Shown: positions 52,906-60,377 of the stretch, one piece after another
How the letters are laid out: the number at the start of each line of letters is the position of its first letter
How positions within the stretch are numbered: position 1 is the first letter of the stretch
Origin: Pseudoramibacter faecis
Lineage (GTDB): Bacteria > Bacillota > Clostridia > Eubacteriales > Eubacteriaceae
NCBI RefSeq assembly: GCF_036289405.1
Contig: NZ_JAYFFI010000009.1
Coordinates: forward strand, 1 to 64,000
DNA length: 64,000 bases
Direction of reading: 5' to 3'
Position numbers and translations under genes: made by a program
Notes under the pieces: model-generated
What the model was told of the DNA's origin: nothing
The model's input: only the letters and a program-made list of their open reading frames with translations
Database searches by the model: none

Positions 52906-53748
52906 TTAAAGGGCATCTCCTTTGATCCTGCCAACTTCTGACTCCAATTCCTTTTTTAAAAGGATGAGCTGAATGAGATCCTCCTTTGCAGAAATAACTT
53001 GAAATTCTTGTTCATAGGCGTCAGCTAAAGTCCCTTGCTTTAGCTTGCGCAAATTGAGGATATTATCCAGTATATCATTAACCGTCCCGGATTTCATTTT
53101 AAAAAGTTTTTGCGCTGATAAAATTTCATCTCGGATTACTGCCATTTCATTATCCAAGCGGTTAACCGTTCCTGCCGTGTTGGTCAGGCGTTCCCGAATC
53201 ACACGGGGCACGCGGCCTTTGTATTTATAATTCAGTGAATGCTCAATGACTGACCAAAAGTTCATTGCCAATGTCCGAATTTGAATTTCCACAAACACTT
53301 CCCGATACCCTAATGAACTGATCACCGGGTAACTGATGATCATGTGATAACTTTGATAACCGCTTTCTTTGGGATGACCTTGCCCACTTTGGAAAAGAGA
53401 ATGATCTTCCCCTCGTAAATAATTTTTTATTTGAACGACTTTCAGATCTTTTCCGTCTCGATCAAAAAACATATTGGACACTTCATAAATATCCTCAATA
53501 AATTGGCAGATAATGCGAATACCCGCAATGTCTCGAATTTTATCTTCCACTTCGTCGACATCGTAGTCGTATTTATTGATCTTTTCAAGAATGCTCGAAA
53601 TCGACTTTACCCGGCCGGTCACCGTCTCAATGGGTGAATTTTCTCCGAGTTGCATACTCTGTTGCCGTAAATGATTGATTTTCAGCAAGAGCTCATCAAC
53701 CGCTTGTTGATAGGGAATCAGAAGCGTTTGCCAATTTTGTGTTTTCAT
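52906..53748 (-). CDS. small alarmone synthetase (RelA/SpoT-domain GTP pyrophosphokinase)
   Basis: The 280-residue protein contains a stand-alone (p)ppGpp synthetase domain: GRVKSISSILEKI with substrate-binding basic residues, IRDIAGIRIIC, KESGYQSYH and VEIQIRTLAMNFWSVIEHSLNYK. There is no hydrolase, TGS or ACT domain. This is the YjbM/RelQ class, somewhat longer than the ~210 residues of RelQ because of a C-terminal helical extension (~200-280). The start at 53748 follows GGGGAG, 14 bp after the radical SAM stop. A toxic (toxSAS) role is possible but no antitoxin is recognisable. Confidence 0.92.
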   Translation of the reverse strand: MKTQNWQTLLIPYQQAVDELLLKINHLRQQSMQLGENSPIETVTGRVKSISSILEKINKYDYDVDEVEDKIRDIAGIRIICQFIEDIYEVSNMFFDRDGKDLKVVQIKNYLRGEDHSLFQSGQGHPKESGYQSYHMIISYPVISSLGYREVFVEIQIRTLAMNFWSVIEHSLNYKYKGRVPRVIRERLTNTAGTVNRLDNEMAVIRDEILSAQKLFKMKSGTVNDILDNILNLRKLKQGTLADAYEQEFQVISAKEDLIQLILLKKELESEVGRIKGDAL

Positions 53749-53762
53749 TTTTGATCTCCCCG

Positions 53763-54770
53763 TCAATTCATACAATCTGACAATTTTTCCCGGTCTGCCT
53801 TCAGGAAGTCCCCTTGCTTTAAGCCAACCTCAACCATCTCATCCACCAACTGATCCCGAATCTTCCACCAACTCGTATTCCAATTTGTCAAGATCGAGTC
53901 CCGTTTTGGTGCCCGTCCAATAATTCGCTGCAGTGCAATTTTAGGATCTAAATAACCCAAAAATAATTTAGCTCGATGCAGATACGTTTCAAGGGATAAC
54001 AGATGCACCTCTTTCAAGGCAATCATTTTTGCCAACTCGGTTCCCTTTTCGATATAAAGCGAATGGCACTTAACAAAATCATTTTTTACTACAGATAGGA
54101 GTTTTGCACCTTCAATGATGTCCAGATCGTCATCCCAGGGCAAATCCAAAATCATATGTGTACACAGCTGCAGCCCAGCTGATTTTATACGAAGCGCGGT
54201 ATCAATATAGTCAACCAACCCATGCCCCCGATTCAATTCTTGAAGGGAATGCGCATTGACACTCTGAAGTCCTAGCTCAATAACAATATCGATATGATGT
54301 TGCTGTTTAAAATCCTTCAACCAATCAATTTGTTGATTCGTGACACAGTCCGGCCGCGTCGAAATAGCAATTCCCACCACATCATCTTCGAGACAGGCCG
54401 TGATATTTTTCTTGAATTGATCAAAGGGCAAATAGGTGTTCGAAAAATCTTGGAGAAAAGGAATAAATTTTCGAGCATGATACCGCTTGCCAATATAAGC
54501 TTTATTGATCTCAAGCTGTTCTGAAATATTGATTGATCCTCGCAGTGTTTCATTCCCGCCACCAAACGCACCACAAAAAATACAGCCTCCATACCCGATT
54601 TTACCATCACGATTGGGACACGTTCCCGCTGCATTAATTGGAATTTTATAAACTTTTTCTCCATAGTGTGTTTTAAGCCACTGGGAATAGGGGTAATAGG
54701 GAAACTCTGTCAATTGATCTGAAAAGCGGGTTGTCGCTATACTTTGATCTTTTAGATCCTTCTGTTTCAT
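53763..54770 (-). CDS. radical SAM protein, YtqA/TIGR01212 family
   Basis: The 335-residue enzyme belongs to the YtqA family. Its cluster cysteines are in TCPNRDGKIGYGGCIFC, a spacing longer than the standard CxxxCxxC. The N-terminal YSQWLKTHYGEKVYKI segment is also characteristic. The biochemical reaction is uncharacterised. It heads an operon with the alarmone synthetase and Uma2-like protein. A stem-loop lies just upstream. Confidence 0.93.
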   Translation of the reverse strand: MKQKDLKDQSIATTRFSDQLTEFPYYPYSQWLKTHYGEKVYKIPINAAGTCPNRDGKIGYGGCIFCGAFGGGNETLRGSINISEQLEINKAYIGKRYHARKFIPFLQDFSNTYLPFDQFKKNITACLEDDVVGIAISTRPDCVTNQQIDWLKDFKQQHHIDIVIELGLQSVNAHSLQELNRGHGLVDYIDTALRIKSAGLQLCTHMILDLPWDDDLDIIEGAKLLSVVKNDFVKCHSLYIEKGTELAKMIALKEVHLLSLETYLHRAKLFLGYLDPKIALQRIIGRAPKRDSILTNWNTSWWKIRDQLVDEMVEVGLKQGDFLKADREKLSDCMN

Positions 54771-54805
54771 TTTAACAACGCTGATTTTTTAGAAAAACTG
54801 ATAAA

Positions 54806-54835
54806 CGCCGATTGTATACCATCATACAATCGGCG
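54806..54835 (-). terminator. hairpin between the P-loop gene and the radical SAM gene
   Basis: A perfect 12-bp stem (CGCCGATTGTAT / ATACAATCGGCG) with a 6-nt loop is followed by TTTATCAGTTTTTC on the minus strand. It probably terminates the P-loop gene, although the T-run is interrupted. Confidence 0.7.
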
Positions 54836-54864
54836 CCTTACCGACATATTATCTATTTGTAAGA

Positions 54865-55275
54865 TTATAAAAACTTTTTAACACATTCCGGAATGTCTGT
54901 TTCTTCACAACTTAGGCTGAGTACGAATTTGATTTCCTGCTTTTTTTGAATCGTGTCTAAACGCTTTAACAAACCTTCTATATCCTGCGGACCATCGGCA
55001 TCGAGAATTCTCAACACATTATCGATATAAATGGTGTCAATGTCATAATTGCCACCGATCACGCCACAAATGAAGCCATAAAGTTCAGCTTCCCCTTTAA
55101 TTGCAAATTCATCGGAATTAACGAAACGAATCTGCGTATCAACTGTCACTCTGTATTTATCGCGATCGTTAATAAAAAGAACTTGACCTTTCGCGTTTTC
55201 GATTTCGCCATTGGCCATATCAATCATTCTCTTTGTCTTACCGCTTCCTTTTGCTCCGTAAACAAATTCAATCAT
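54865..55275 (-). CDS. P-loop NTPase-like protein of unknown function
   Basis: The 136-residue protein has Walker A GAKGSGKTK near residue 8 and a Walker B-like TIYIDNVL near residue 83, so it probably binds ATP or GTP. Small Firmicute proteins of this kind are conserved but uncharacterised. It has its own promoter and a hairpin terminator, and lies upstream of the radical SAM operon and downstream of rex. No membrane segment or signal peptide is present. Confidence 0.8.
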   Translation of the reverse strand: MIEFVYGAKGSGKTKRMIDMANGEIENAKGQVLFINDRDKYRVTVDTQIRFVNSDEFAIKGEAELYGFICGVIGGNYDIDTIYIDNVLRILDADGPQDIEGLLKRLDTIQKKQEIKFVLSLSCEETDIPECVKKFL

Positions 55276-55308
55276 TAGTAGACACCTGCTTTCTAAGTTG
55301 TTAATTCA

Positions 55309-55337
55309 ATTATAACGGTGAAAACGATAATATACAA
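55309..55337 (-). promoter_or_regulatory. promoter of the P-loop gene
   Basis: TTGTAT (55332-55337) and TATAAT (55309-55314) are 17 bp apart. Confidence 0.7.
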
Positions 55338-55390
55338 TCCTTTTTTATCAATTTTAGTTATTTTTATATTCTCTGTATCTCACACTGTCA

Positions 55391-56020
55391 TCATTCATTT
55401 AATAAATAAGTTAGTGTAAAAAGGCTATCCGTGATATTCACATTTTCAACCATCACGCCTTTAGGCACATCCAAATCTAATGGTACAAAGTTCATAATGG
55501 CCTTAATGCCGGCCCTGCAAATTCGATTAGCCGTCCCCTGACCGATTGTCCGCGGTACACAGAGAATCGCAATGCTGATATTATTTCCGGCAAGGAATTC
55601 TTCCAATTGGTCCATGTGGAGAATCGGGATCCCGTCACGGGATTTGCCGACTTTTTGGGGATCAATATCAAACATGGCTTTAATGCGAATCCCTTGATTC
55701 TTAAACCCTTCATAGTGTGAAATGGCCCGACCTAAATTCCCCGCGCCGATAATTACACAATTATACGGTCGGTCAATCCCTAAAATTTTTATAATGGCGT
55801 TCTTTAAATCTTCTACCTTATAGCCATAGCCTTGTTGGCCGTAAGCGCCAAACGAATTCAAATCCTGACGAATCTGAGATGCCGTTAGCCCCATCAAATC
55901 AGCAAGCTCTTTCGATGAAATCTTTTCAAAACCTCGCTCACTTAAATCATTTAAGTAACGATAATATTTAGGAAGCCTCTTTACCACGCTCATCGAGACT
56001 TTCTTTGCATAACTCTGCAT
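55391..56020 (-). CDS. rex: redox-sensing transcriptional repressor Rex
   Basis: Rex senses the NADH/NAD+ ratio and represses fermentative and respiratory genes when NADH is low. The 209-residue protein has an N-terminal winged helix (RLPKYYRYLNDL..SSKELADLMGLTASQIRQDL) and a Rossmann domain (VIIGAGNLGRAISHYEGF). The C-terminal helix ends FTLTYLLNE and mediates dimer swapping. A partial Rex operator lies in its own promoter, pointing to autoregulation. Confidence 0.97.
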   Translation of the reverse strand: MQSYAKKVSMSVVKRLPKYYRYLNDLSERGFEKISSKELADLMGLTASQIRQDLNSFGAYGQQGYGYKVEDLKNAIIKILGIDRPYNCVIIGAGNLGRAISHYEGFKNQGIRIKAMFDIDPQKVGKSRDGIPILHMDQLEEFLAGNNISIAILCVPRTIGQGTANRICRAGIKAIMNFVPLDLDVPKGVMVENVNITDSLFTLTYLLNE

Positions 56021-56066
56021 TCTTATTCTCCTCTATATGTCATCTATGCATACTCGTTTTGAGGTG

Positions 56067-56095
56067 ATTATATCAATTTGTGAAAAAAGAATCAA
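56067..56095 (-). promoter_or_regulatory. rex promoter with a candidate Rex operator
   Basis: TTGATT (56090-56095) and TATAAT (56067-56072) are 17 bp apart. On the plus strand 56078-56095 starts with TTGTGAA and ends with TCAA at the spacing of the 18-bp Rex box (TTGTGAA-N4-TTCACAA). The left half matches and the right half is degenerate. Confidence 0.6.
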
Positions 56096-56196
56096 TTCAT
56101 TATTATGTCATAAAGATGCATCTTTTAGCAATCAAAGATGACAAATTGACGCGTTTTCTGTTATCATGAGAAACATCAAATATCAGAGGATTCAAC

Positions 56197-58119
56197 ATGT
56201 TACTATCAATTCAACATTTAAATTTTGGCTATGGCAGCCACACTATTTTTGAAGATTTATCTATCACTGTACAAGAAAAAGAAAAAATCGGTTTGATCGG
56301 CGGCAACGGCAGCGGCAAGACCACTTTCTTTAATTTACTCACCTGCTCTTTACTGCCAGACAACGGCACCATTCATCTCAAGCAAGGCATTACTATCGGT
56401 TATCTTCGACAGGATCCGCAATTTAAGGCCGGCCAGACGCTGCATACCTTTTTTCTATCACACTTTTCAACACTCTTGGAGATGGAACATCAAATGCAGG
56501 TCCTGCAGGACCGCATTGATCGCGCATCTATCAATGAACAGGCTACCTTAGCGCAAAAGCTCAGTAAAATTCAAGAAGCCTATGCTAAAAAGGGTGGCTA
56601 TGAATATCCTAGTCGCATTCGCGGCGTGACAATCGGGCTTGGCTTTAAACTAACGGATTTAAAAAAATCCATTGATACTTTCAGCGGCGGTCAAAAAACA
56701 CGCATCGCCCTCGGCGCTCTGCTTCTGTCCACACCCGATTTGCTGATGCTCGACGAACCGACCAATTATCTCGATTTGCAAACCGTCGCATGGCTCGAAA
56801 ACTATCTTAAATCGTATCCGAATGCGTTTATCATCATCTCCCATGACCGTTATTTTTTAAATCATGTCTGCTCGCGCATCATCGAAATCACTAATCATCA
56901 ATTTTTGTCTTTTGAAGGCAATTATTCAGACTTTCTCGTCAAAAAACGCAAATATGATCGGGCAAGGCAGACTGCTATTGCCCGCAACAACAAAGAAATG
57001 GCGCGTCAGCAAGGTATTATCGATCAATTGCGATCGCGTCATTCCGTTAAAAATATCAAGCGTGCCAAAAGCCGGGAAACAAAACTTGCTAAAATGACTT
57101 ATTTTCAGGAAGTGCACGATCACGAAATCAAATTACGCTTTGAGCCGCCGGTACGTTCCGCTGATGATGTTCTCAAAGTTTCCCATTTGGTCAAAATTTT
57201 TGATCGGCAAACGGTCATTCAGGATCTGTCTTTCGAAGTCTTTCGCGGCGATAAAATCGGTATCATCGGACCTAACGGTGTCGGCAAATCCACCCTTCTT
57301 AAGCTCTTAATGCGCCAGTTCCCTGCCGACAGCGGACGGCTGCTCTTCGGGCAAAAGGTTCAGACCGGTTATTACAGTCAAGAAGCCGCAGACTCCGATG
57401 CTTACGGTGCCGCGACCCTCATCGATGCGCTTCGTTCCGTTGACACGCATCTATCTGATGGAGCAATTCGTCGGATTCTCGCGCGTTTTCTGTTTACCGG
57501 CGACAGTGTTTTTAAAGCAACTGCCGATTTATCCGGCGGCGAGATGGCACGCCTGCGCCTGGCGATGCTGATGATTTCCGATGCCAATTTTCTTTTATTG
57601 GACGAACCGACCAACCACATCGACATGGCCACCAAAGAAATCCTTGAAGATGCCCTTGCTGATTACGAAGGCACCCTTTTAGCCGTCTCTCACGACCGAT
57701 ACTTTCTCAATAGAATAGCCACTAAAATTTTGGCACTTTCTCCTGCGGGTGCCACCCTATTTGAAGGGAATTACGATGATTATTACCAGCATCTGTCTCA
57801 AATGTCGGCTGTCCAGCAAAAGGAATCTTTCAGCGCATCCAAAAAAACCAAAACAGCTGAGCGCAAGAATGCCAAGGCTGCAAGGGCGCTTGAACAAAAC
57901 CGAAGACAAAAAAAGAATCTATTAAAAACGCTTGAAAAAAAGATTGAGGCCTGTGATGGCAAAATTGCCGACCTCGAATCATTGATGTGTCAGCCCGATT
58001 TTTATAATGATACCGAACAAGCATCCCAAATCACCCATGATTACGACGTTTTAAAAAAAGAATCCAATCAATTACTAAGCCAATGGGAGGATCTTGCCTT
58101 GGATTTAGAAAATGCATAA
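56197..58119 (+). CDS. ABC-F family ATPase (YdiF-like)
   Basis: The 640-residue protein has two ABC ATPase domains and no membrane segments. Walker A motifs are GGNGSGKTTF (near residue 35) and GPNGVGKSTLL (near 358), with LSGG-like signatures FSGGQKTR and LSGGEMAR. The ABC-F inter-domain linker (~245-310) is rich in charged residues, and a C-terminal coiled coil lies at ~550-640. ABC-F proteins act on the ribosome, some conferring antibiotic resistance. Length and C-terminal coiled coil match housekeeping YdiF/ABCF3-type members rather than resistance factors. The start follows AGAGGA. Confidence 0.94.
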   Translation: MLLSIQHLNFGYGSHTIFEDLSITVQEKEKIGLIGGNGSGKTTFFNLLTCSLLPDNGTIHLKQGITIGYLRQDPQFKAGQTLHTFFLSHFSTLLEMEHQMQVLQDRIDRASINEQATLAQKLSKIQEAYAKKGGYEYPSRIRGVTIGLGFKLTDLKKSIDTFSGGQKTRIALGALLLSTPDLLMLDEPTNYLDLQTVAWLENYLKSYPNAFIIISHDRYFLNHVCSRIIEITNHQFLSFEGNYSDFLVKKRKYDRARQTAIARNNKEMARQQGIIDQLRSRHSVKNIKRAKSRETKLAKMTYFQEVHDHEIKLRFEPPVRSADDVLKVSHLVKIFDRQTVIQDLSFEVFRGDKIGIIGPNGVGKSTLLKLLMRQFPADSGRLLFGQKVQTGYYSQEAADSDAYGAATLIDALRSVDTHLSDGAIRRILARFLFTGDSVFKATADLSGGEMARLRLAMLMISDANFLLLDEPTNHIDMATKEILEDALADYEGTLLAVSHDRYFLNRIATKILALSPAGATLFEGNYDDYYQHLSQMSAVQQKESFSASKKTKTAERKNAKAARALEQNRRQKKNLLKTLEKKIEACDGKIADLESLMCQPDFYNDTEQASQITHDYDVLKKESNQLLSQWEDLALDLENA

Positions 58120-58186
58120 ACTGATTTCGCGATTGTCGCCTGGAAGATTTCTTGATATCATCAAATAAAAAAGAAAGAGAAAAATT

Positions 58187-58419
58187 ATGCTGAATTTAGA
58201 TAATGACGAAAAAAAGTTTTGAACACTCTCTTTAAGGATGTACGTCACACGACCCGCAATGAAATGATCTATGTCCTGTATGCGGCCAAGCCGGAACCAA
58301 TCACCCCGGATGCTGAATACATCAAATTGATCATCAATCCGCTGATTCAAAAAATTTATGATGCCGATCCAAAAGAGATGGCTGAAACTTTTGATGCGAT
58401 CCCTTTCGATGTCGATTAA
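58187..58419 (+). pseudogene. small conserved-looking gene interrupted by a frameshift at an A AAA AAG heptamer
   Basis: The frame from ATG 58187 reads 11 codons (MLNLDNDEKKF) and stops at TGA 58220. Moving to the -1 frame at the heptamer A AAA AAG (58210-58216) continues as VLNTLFKDVRH and on to DAIPFDVD at 58419, about 77 residues in total. The downstream part alone would need a TTG (58219) without a ribosome binding site. The run is seven A; eight would give one open frame. It may be a real -1 recoding site, a mutation or a homopolymer error. The protein is acidic, soluble and unknown to me. Confidence 0.6.
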
Positions 58420-58435
58420 CCATTTTATTCCAGTC

Positions 58436-58470
58436 AAAAACCGCTGTTGGGACTTCCAACAGCGGTTTTT
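58436..58470. terminator. strong bidirectional terminator between the small gene and the Mrp gene
   Basis: A perfect 15-bp stem AAAAACCGCTGTTGG / CCAACAGCGGTTTTT with a 5-nt loop lies between convergent genes. Confidence 0.95.
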
Positions 58471-58525
58471 GATTGCATTATTTCTCTTTTATAACAACCC
58501 AAAAAACTTCTCGCCACCATTGCGC

Positions 58526-59329
58526 TTAAAGCGAACGAATCTTTTTAATTGCCCTGTCTAAAAAAGCAACATCTTCAATCGCTTCAACGTCGCCGGCATC
58601 CATTAACCGTGCCACTTCAGAATCGATCGGCAATTCGCCTAAAATATCCAGCGCCTTTTCTTCTGCGATGGATGCCAAATCGCTGGCTCCAAAAACATTA
58701 ATCTTTTCGCCGCAATGCGGGCATCTCAGATAGCTATAATTTTCTACTACTCCCAAAACAGAAACGCCCATCATCTTGGCCATATTCATCGCTTTCTCAA
58801 CAATCATCGCAACCAGATCCTGCGGCGAGGTAACTATGATAATGCCGTCGACGGGCAGCGACTGAAAAATGGTCAGCGGCACATCCCCGGTTCCCGGAGG
58901 CATATCGATCAGCAGCACGTCTTCATTCGTCCATACGACATCTGTCCAAAATTGTTTGACCGCGCCGGCGATCACCGGCCCGCGCCAAATCACCGGATCC
59001 GTATCATTTTCAAGCAAAAGATTCATCGACATCAAATCAATTCCTGTTTTGGATGTTACCGGATAGAAATAATTCTCCGTTCCCTTTGCCTTTTCTGTGA
59101 TGCCAAAGACCTTGGGAATAGAAGGCCCGGTGATATCTGCATCCATAATGCCCACTTTTAACCCGGCGCGCTGCAGGGCCACCGCCAATTGTGATGTAAC
59201 TGTTGTTTTCCCAACGCCCCCCTTACCGCTGACAACGCCAATGATCTTTTTGACAGAGCTCAGTGGATTGGCTTCTGCTTTGAAATTCGGTTCCGGTCGT
59301 TTGGGTATTTTCTTTTCTGTTTCGCTCAT
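58526..59329 (-). CDS. mrp: Mrp/NBP35-family iron-sulfur cluster carrier ATPase
   Basis: The 267-residue P-loop ATPase has the deviant Walker A GKGGVGKTTVTSQLA. The family signature around DMPPGTGDVPLT and the cluster-binding CPHCGEK motif are also present. Mrp/ApbC proteins bind and transfer [4Fe-4S] clusters to apo-enzymes. In this anaerobic setting clients could include the class I fumarase encoded in this window, which is speculation. A short N-terminal extension precedes the ATPase domain. Confidence 0.95.
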   Translation of the reverse strand: MSETEKKIPKRPEPNFKAEANPLSSVKKIIGVVSGKGGVGKTTVTSQLAVALQRAGLKVGIMDADITGPSIPKVFGITEKAKGTENYFYPVTSKTGIDLMSMNLLLENDTDPVIWRGPVIAGAVKQFWTDVVWTNEDVLLIDMPPGTGDVPLTIFQSLPVDGIIIVTSPQDLVAMIVEKAMNMAKMMGVSVLGVVENYSYLRCPHCGEKINVFGASDLASIAEEKALDILGELPIDSEVARLMDAGDVEAIEDVAFLDRAIKKIRSL

Positions 59330-59384
59330 TTTTACCTCTTCTATTTATCTTTTGCTATTACTATAACATAAAGCTGTCCCATTT

Positions 59385-59666
59385 TCACGATGGACTTAAC
59401 TTCGGCGAATAACCGTGCTTAATTAAAAAGACTTTTTCTTGATGCGTCAGTCTTTTCTTAATGAGGGCCTCGCGGCTCATCGCTTTTTGCTTATCAGCAT
59501 ACGATTCTGAATACACCAATTGCACTGGTCGTCGCACGCGCGTGTATTTCGCCCCTCTGCCGGCATTATGGATTTTAATGCGTTTAGTTAAATCGTTCGT
59601 GTATCCGGTATAAAAAGAACCATCTGCACATTGAAGCATATAAACATAATATTTTCCCATATTCAT
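59385..59666 (-). CDS. GIY-YIG nuclease-domain protein (UPF0213/YhbQ-like)
   Basis: The 93-residue protein is a single GIY-YIG domain: YYVYMLQCADGSFYTGYT at residues ~5-22, RIKIHNAGRGAKYTR and the catalytic-type Glu in SREALIKKR. The physiological role is unclear; family members have structure-specific nuclease activity. The start is taken at ATG 59666, which overlaps the stop of a 5-codon leader frame (TGATG). A longer in-frame TTG at 59723 lies inside the terminator of the V-ATPase operon. Confidence 0.85.
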   Translation of the reverse strand: MNMGKYYVYMLQCADGSFYTGYTNDLTKRIKIHNAGRGAKYTRVRRPVQLVYSESYADKQKAMSREALIKKRLTHQEKVFLIKHGYSPKLSPS

Positions 59667-59683
59667 CACAAGTTTAATTTCAT
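59666..59683 (-). CDS. candidate 5-codon leader ORF before the GIY-YIG gene
   Basis: An ATG at 59683 with GGAAAGG 9 nt upstream reads MKLNL and stops at 59666 in a TGATG overlap with the GIY-YIG start, which itself has no good ribosome binding site. It may serve to couple translation. Its existence is inferred from spacing alone. Confidence 0.3.
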   Translation of the reverse strand: MKLNL

Positions 59684-59716
59684 GGCCGGATGCCTTTCCG
59701 TTGGCAAGGCCAACAT

Positions 59717-59748
59717 AAAACAAGCAGTCGGTTAAGACTGCCTGTTTC
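59717..59748 (-). terminator. terminator of the V-ATPase operon
   Basis: The arms AAACA.GCAGTC and GACTGC.TGTTT with loop GGTTAA are followed by TTTTATG on the minus strand, directly after the atpD stop. Confidence 0.8.
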
Positions 59749-59754
59749 CGTCAT

Positions 59755-60375
59755 CTAAGCCATCATTTCTTTCACTTTCATCAGGCGCGTGGTCGTGCTG
59801 CGTTCATTTTCTTCCAAACGCATCACAATGTATTTAATGGATGCCTGCATTTCCGGAATCATCACGTGTTCCAACGCGTTCACCCGTCGCCGCGTTTTTT
59901 CGATTTCATCGGTTAACATATTGCAGGTTTTTTCGACCTCCGCCAGTTCGACCAGTAAGGGCATCAATTCCGCCACGTCCAAAACAGCTTGATCTAATTC
60001 ACCGGATGAAAATGCAAAACTGTATGGTAAATCTGCCGTGTCCGTTTTGCCTTCATAGCGCAGCGTGGGCACGTCCACATTCATGATATTTTGTTTGCCC
60101 ACTGCGACCGAGGCCTCCCTCGCTGGACAAAGCAATGCTTCCGTGACCGCATCAGCCCCCATTCTGGCCTCCGCAATGGAAAATCGTTTCATGGCATGGG
60201 CCAGCTTTTTATCAATTTCTTCCCGCAATTCTTTATTCTTTTTAATATAGGCCATAAAGCGCCGGACCATTTCGTCTCGTTTGTCTTTTAAAAGCTTATG
60301 ACCTCTTGTCGCTGTGGCCAAACGCGTTTTTAAACGGGTTAATTCCATCCGCGTCGGATTAATTTGAGCGGCCAT
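59755..60375 (-). CDS. atpD: V-type ATP synthase subunit D
   Basis: Subunit D is the central rotor stalk of the V-type (A/V) ATPase. The 206-residue protein shows INPTRMELTRLKTRLATATRGHKLLKDKRDEM at the N-terminus, split here into INPTRMELTRLK and the coiled-coil helix after it. A long C-terminal coiled coil ends in RRRVNALEHVMIPEM. It is the last gene of the operon, 2 bp after atpB. Confidence 0.96.
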   Translation of the reverse strand: MAAQINPTRMELTRLKTRLATATRGHKLLKDKRDEMVRRFMAYIKKNKELREEIDKKLAHAMKRFSIAEARMGADAVTEALLCPAREASVAVGKQNIMNVDVPTLRYEGKTDTADLPYSFAFSSGELDQAVLDVAELMPLLVELAEVEKTCNMLTDEIEKTRRRVNALEHVMIPEMQASIKYIVMRLEENERSTTTRLMKVKEMMA

Positions 60376-60377
60376 GA

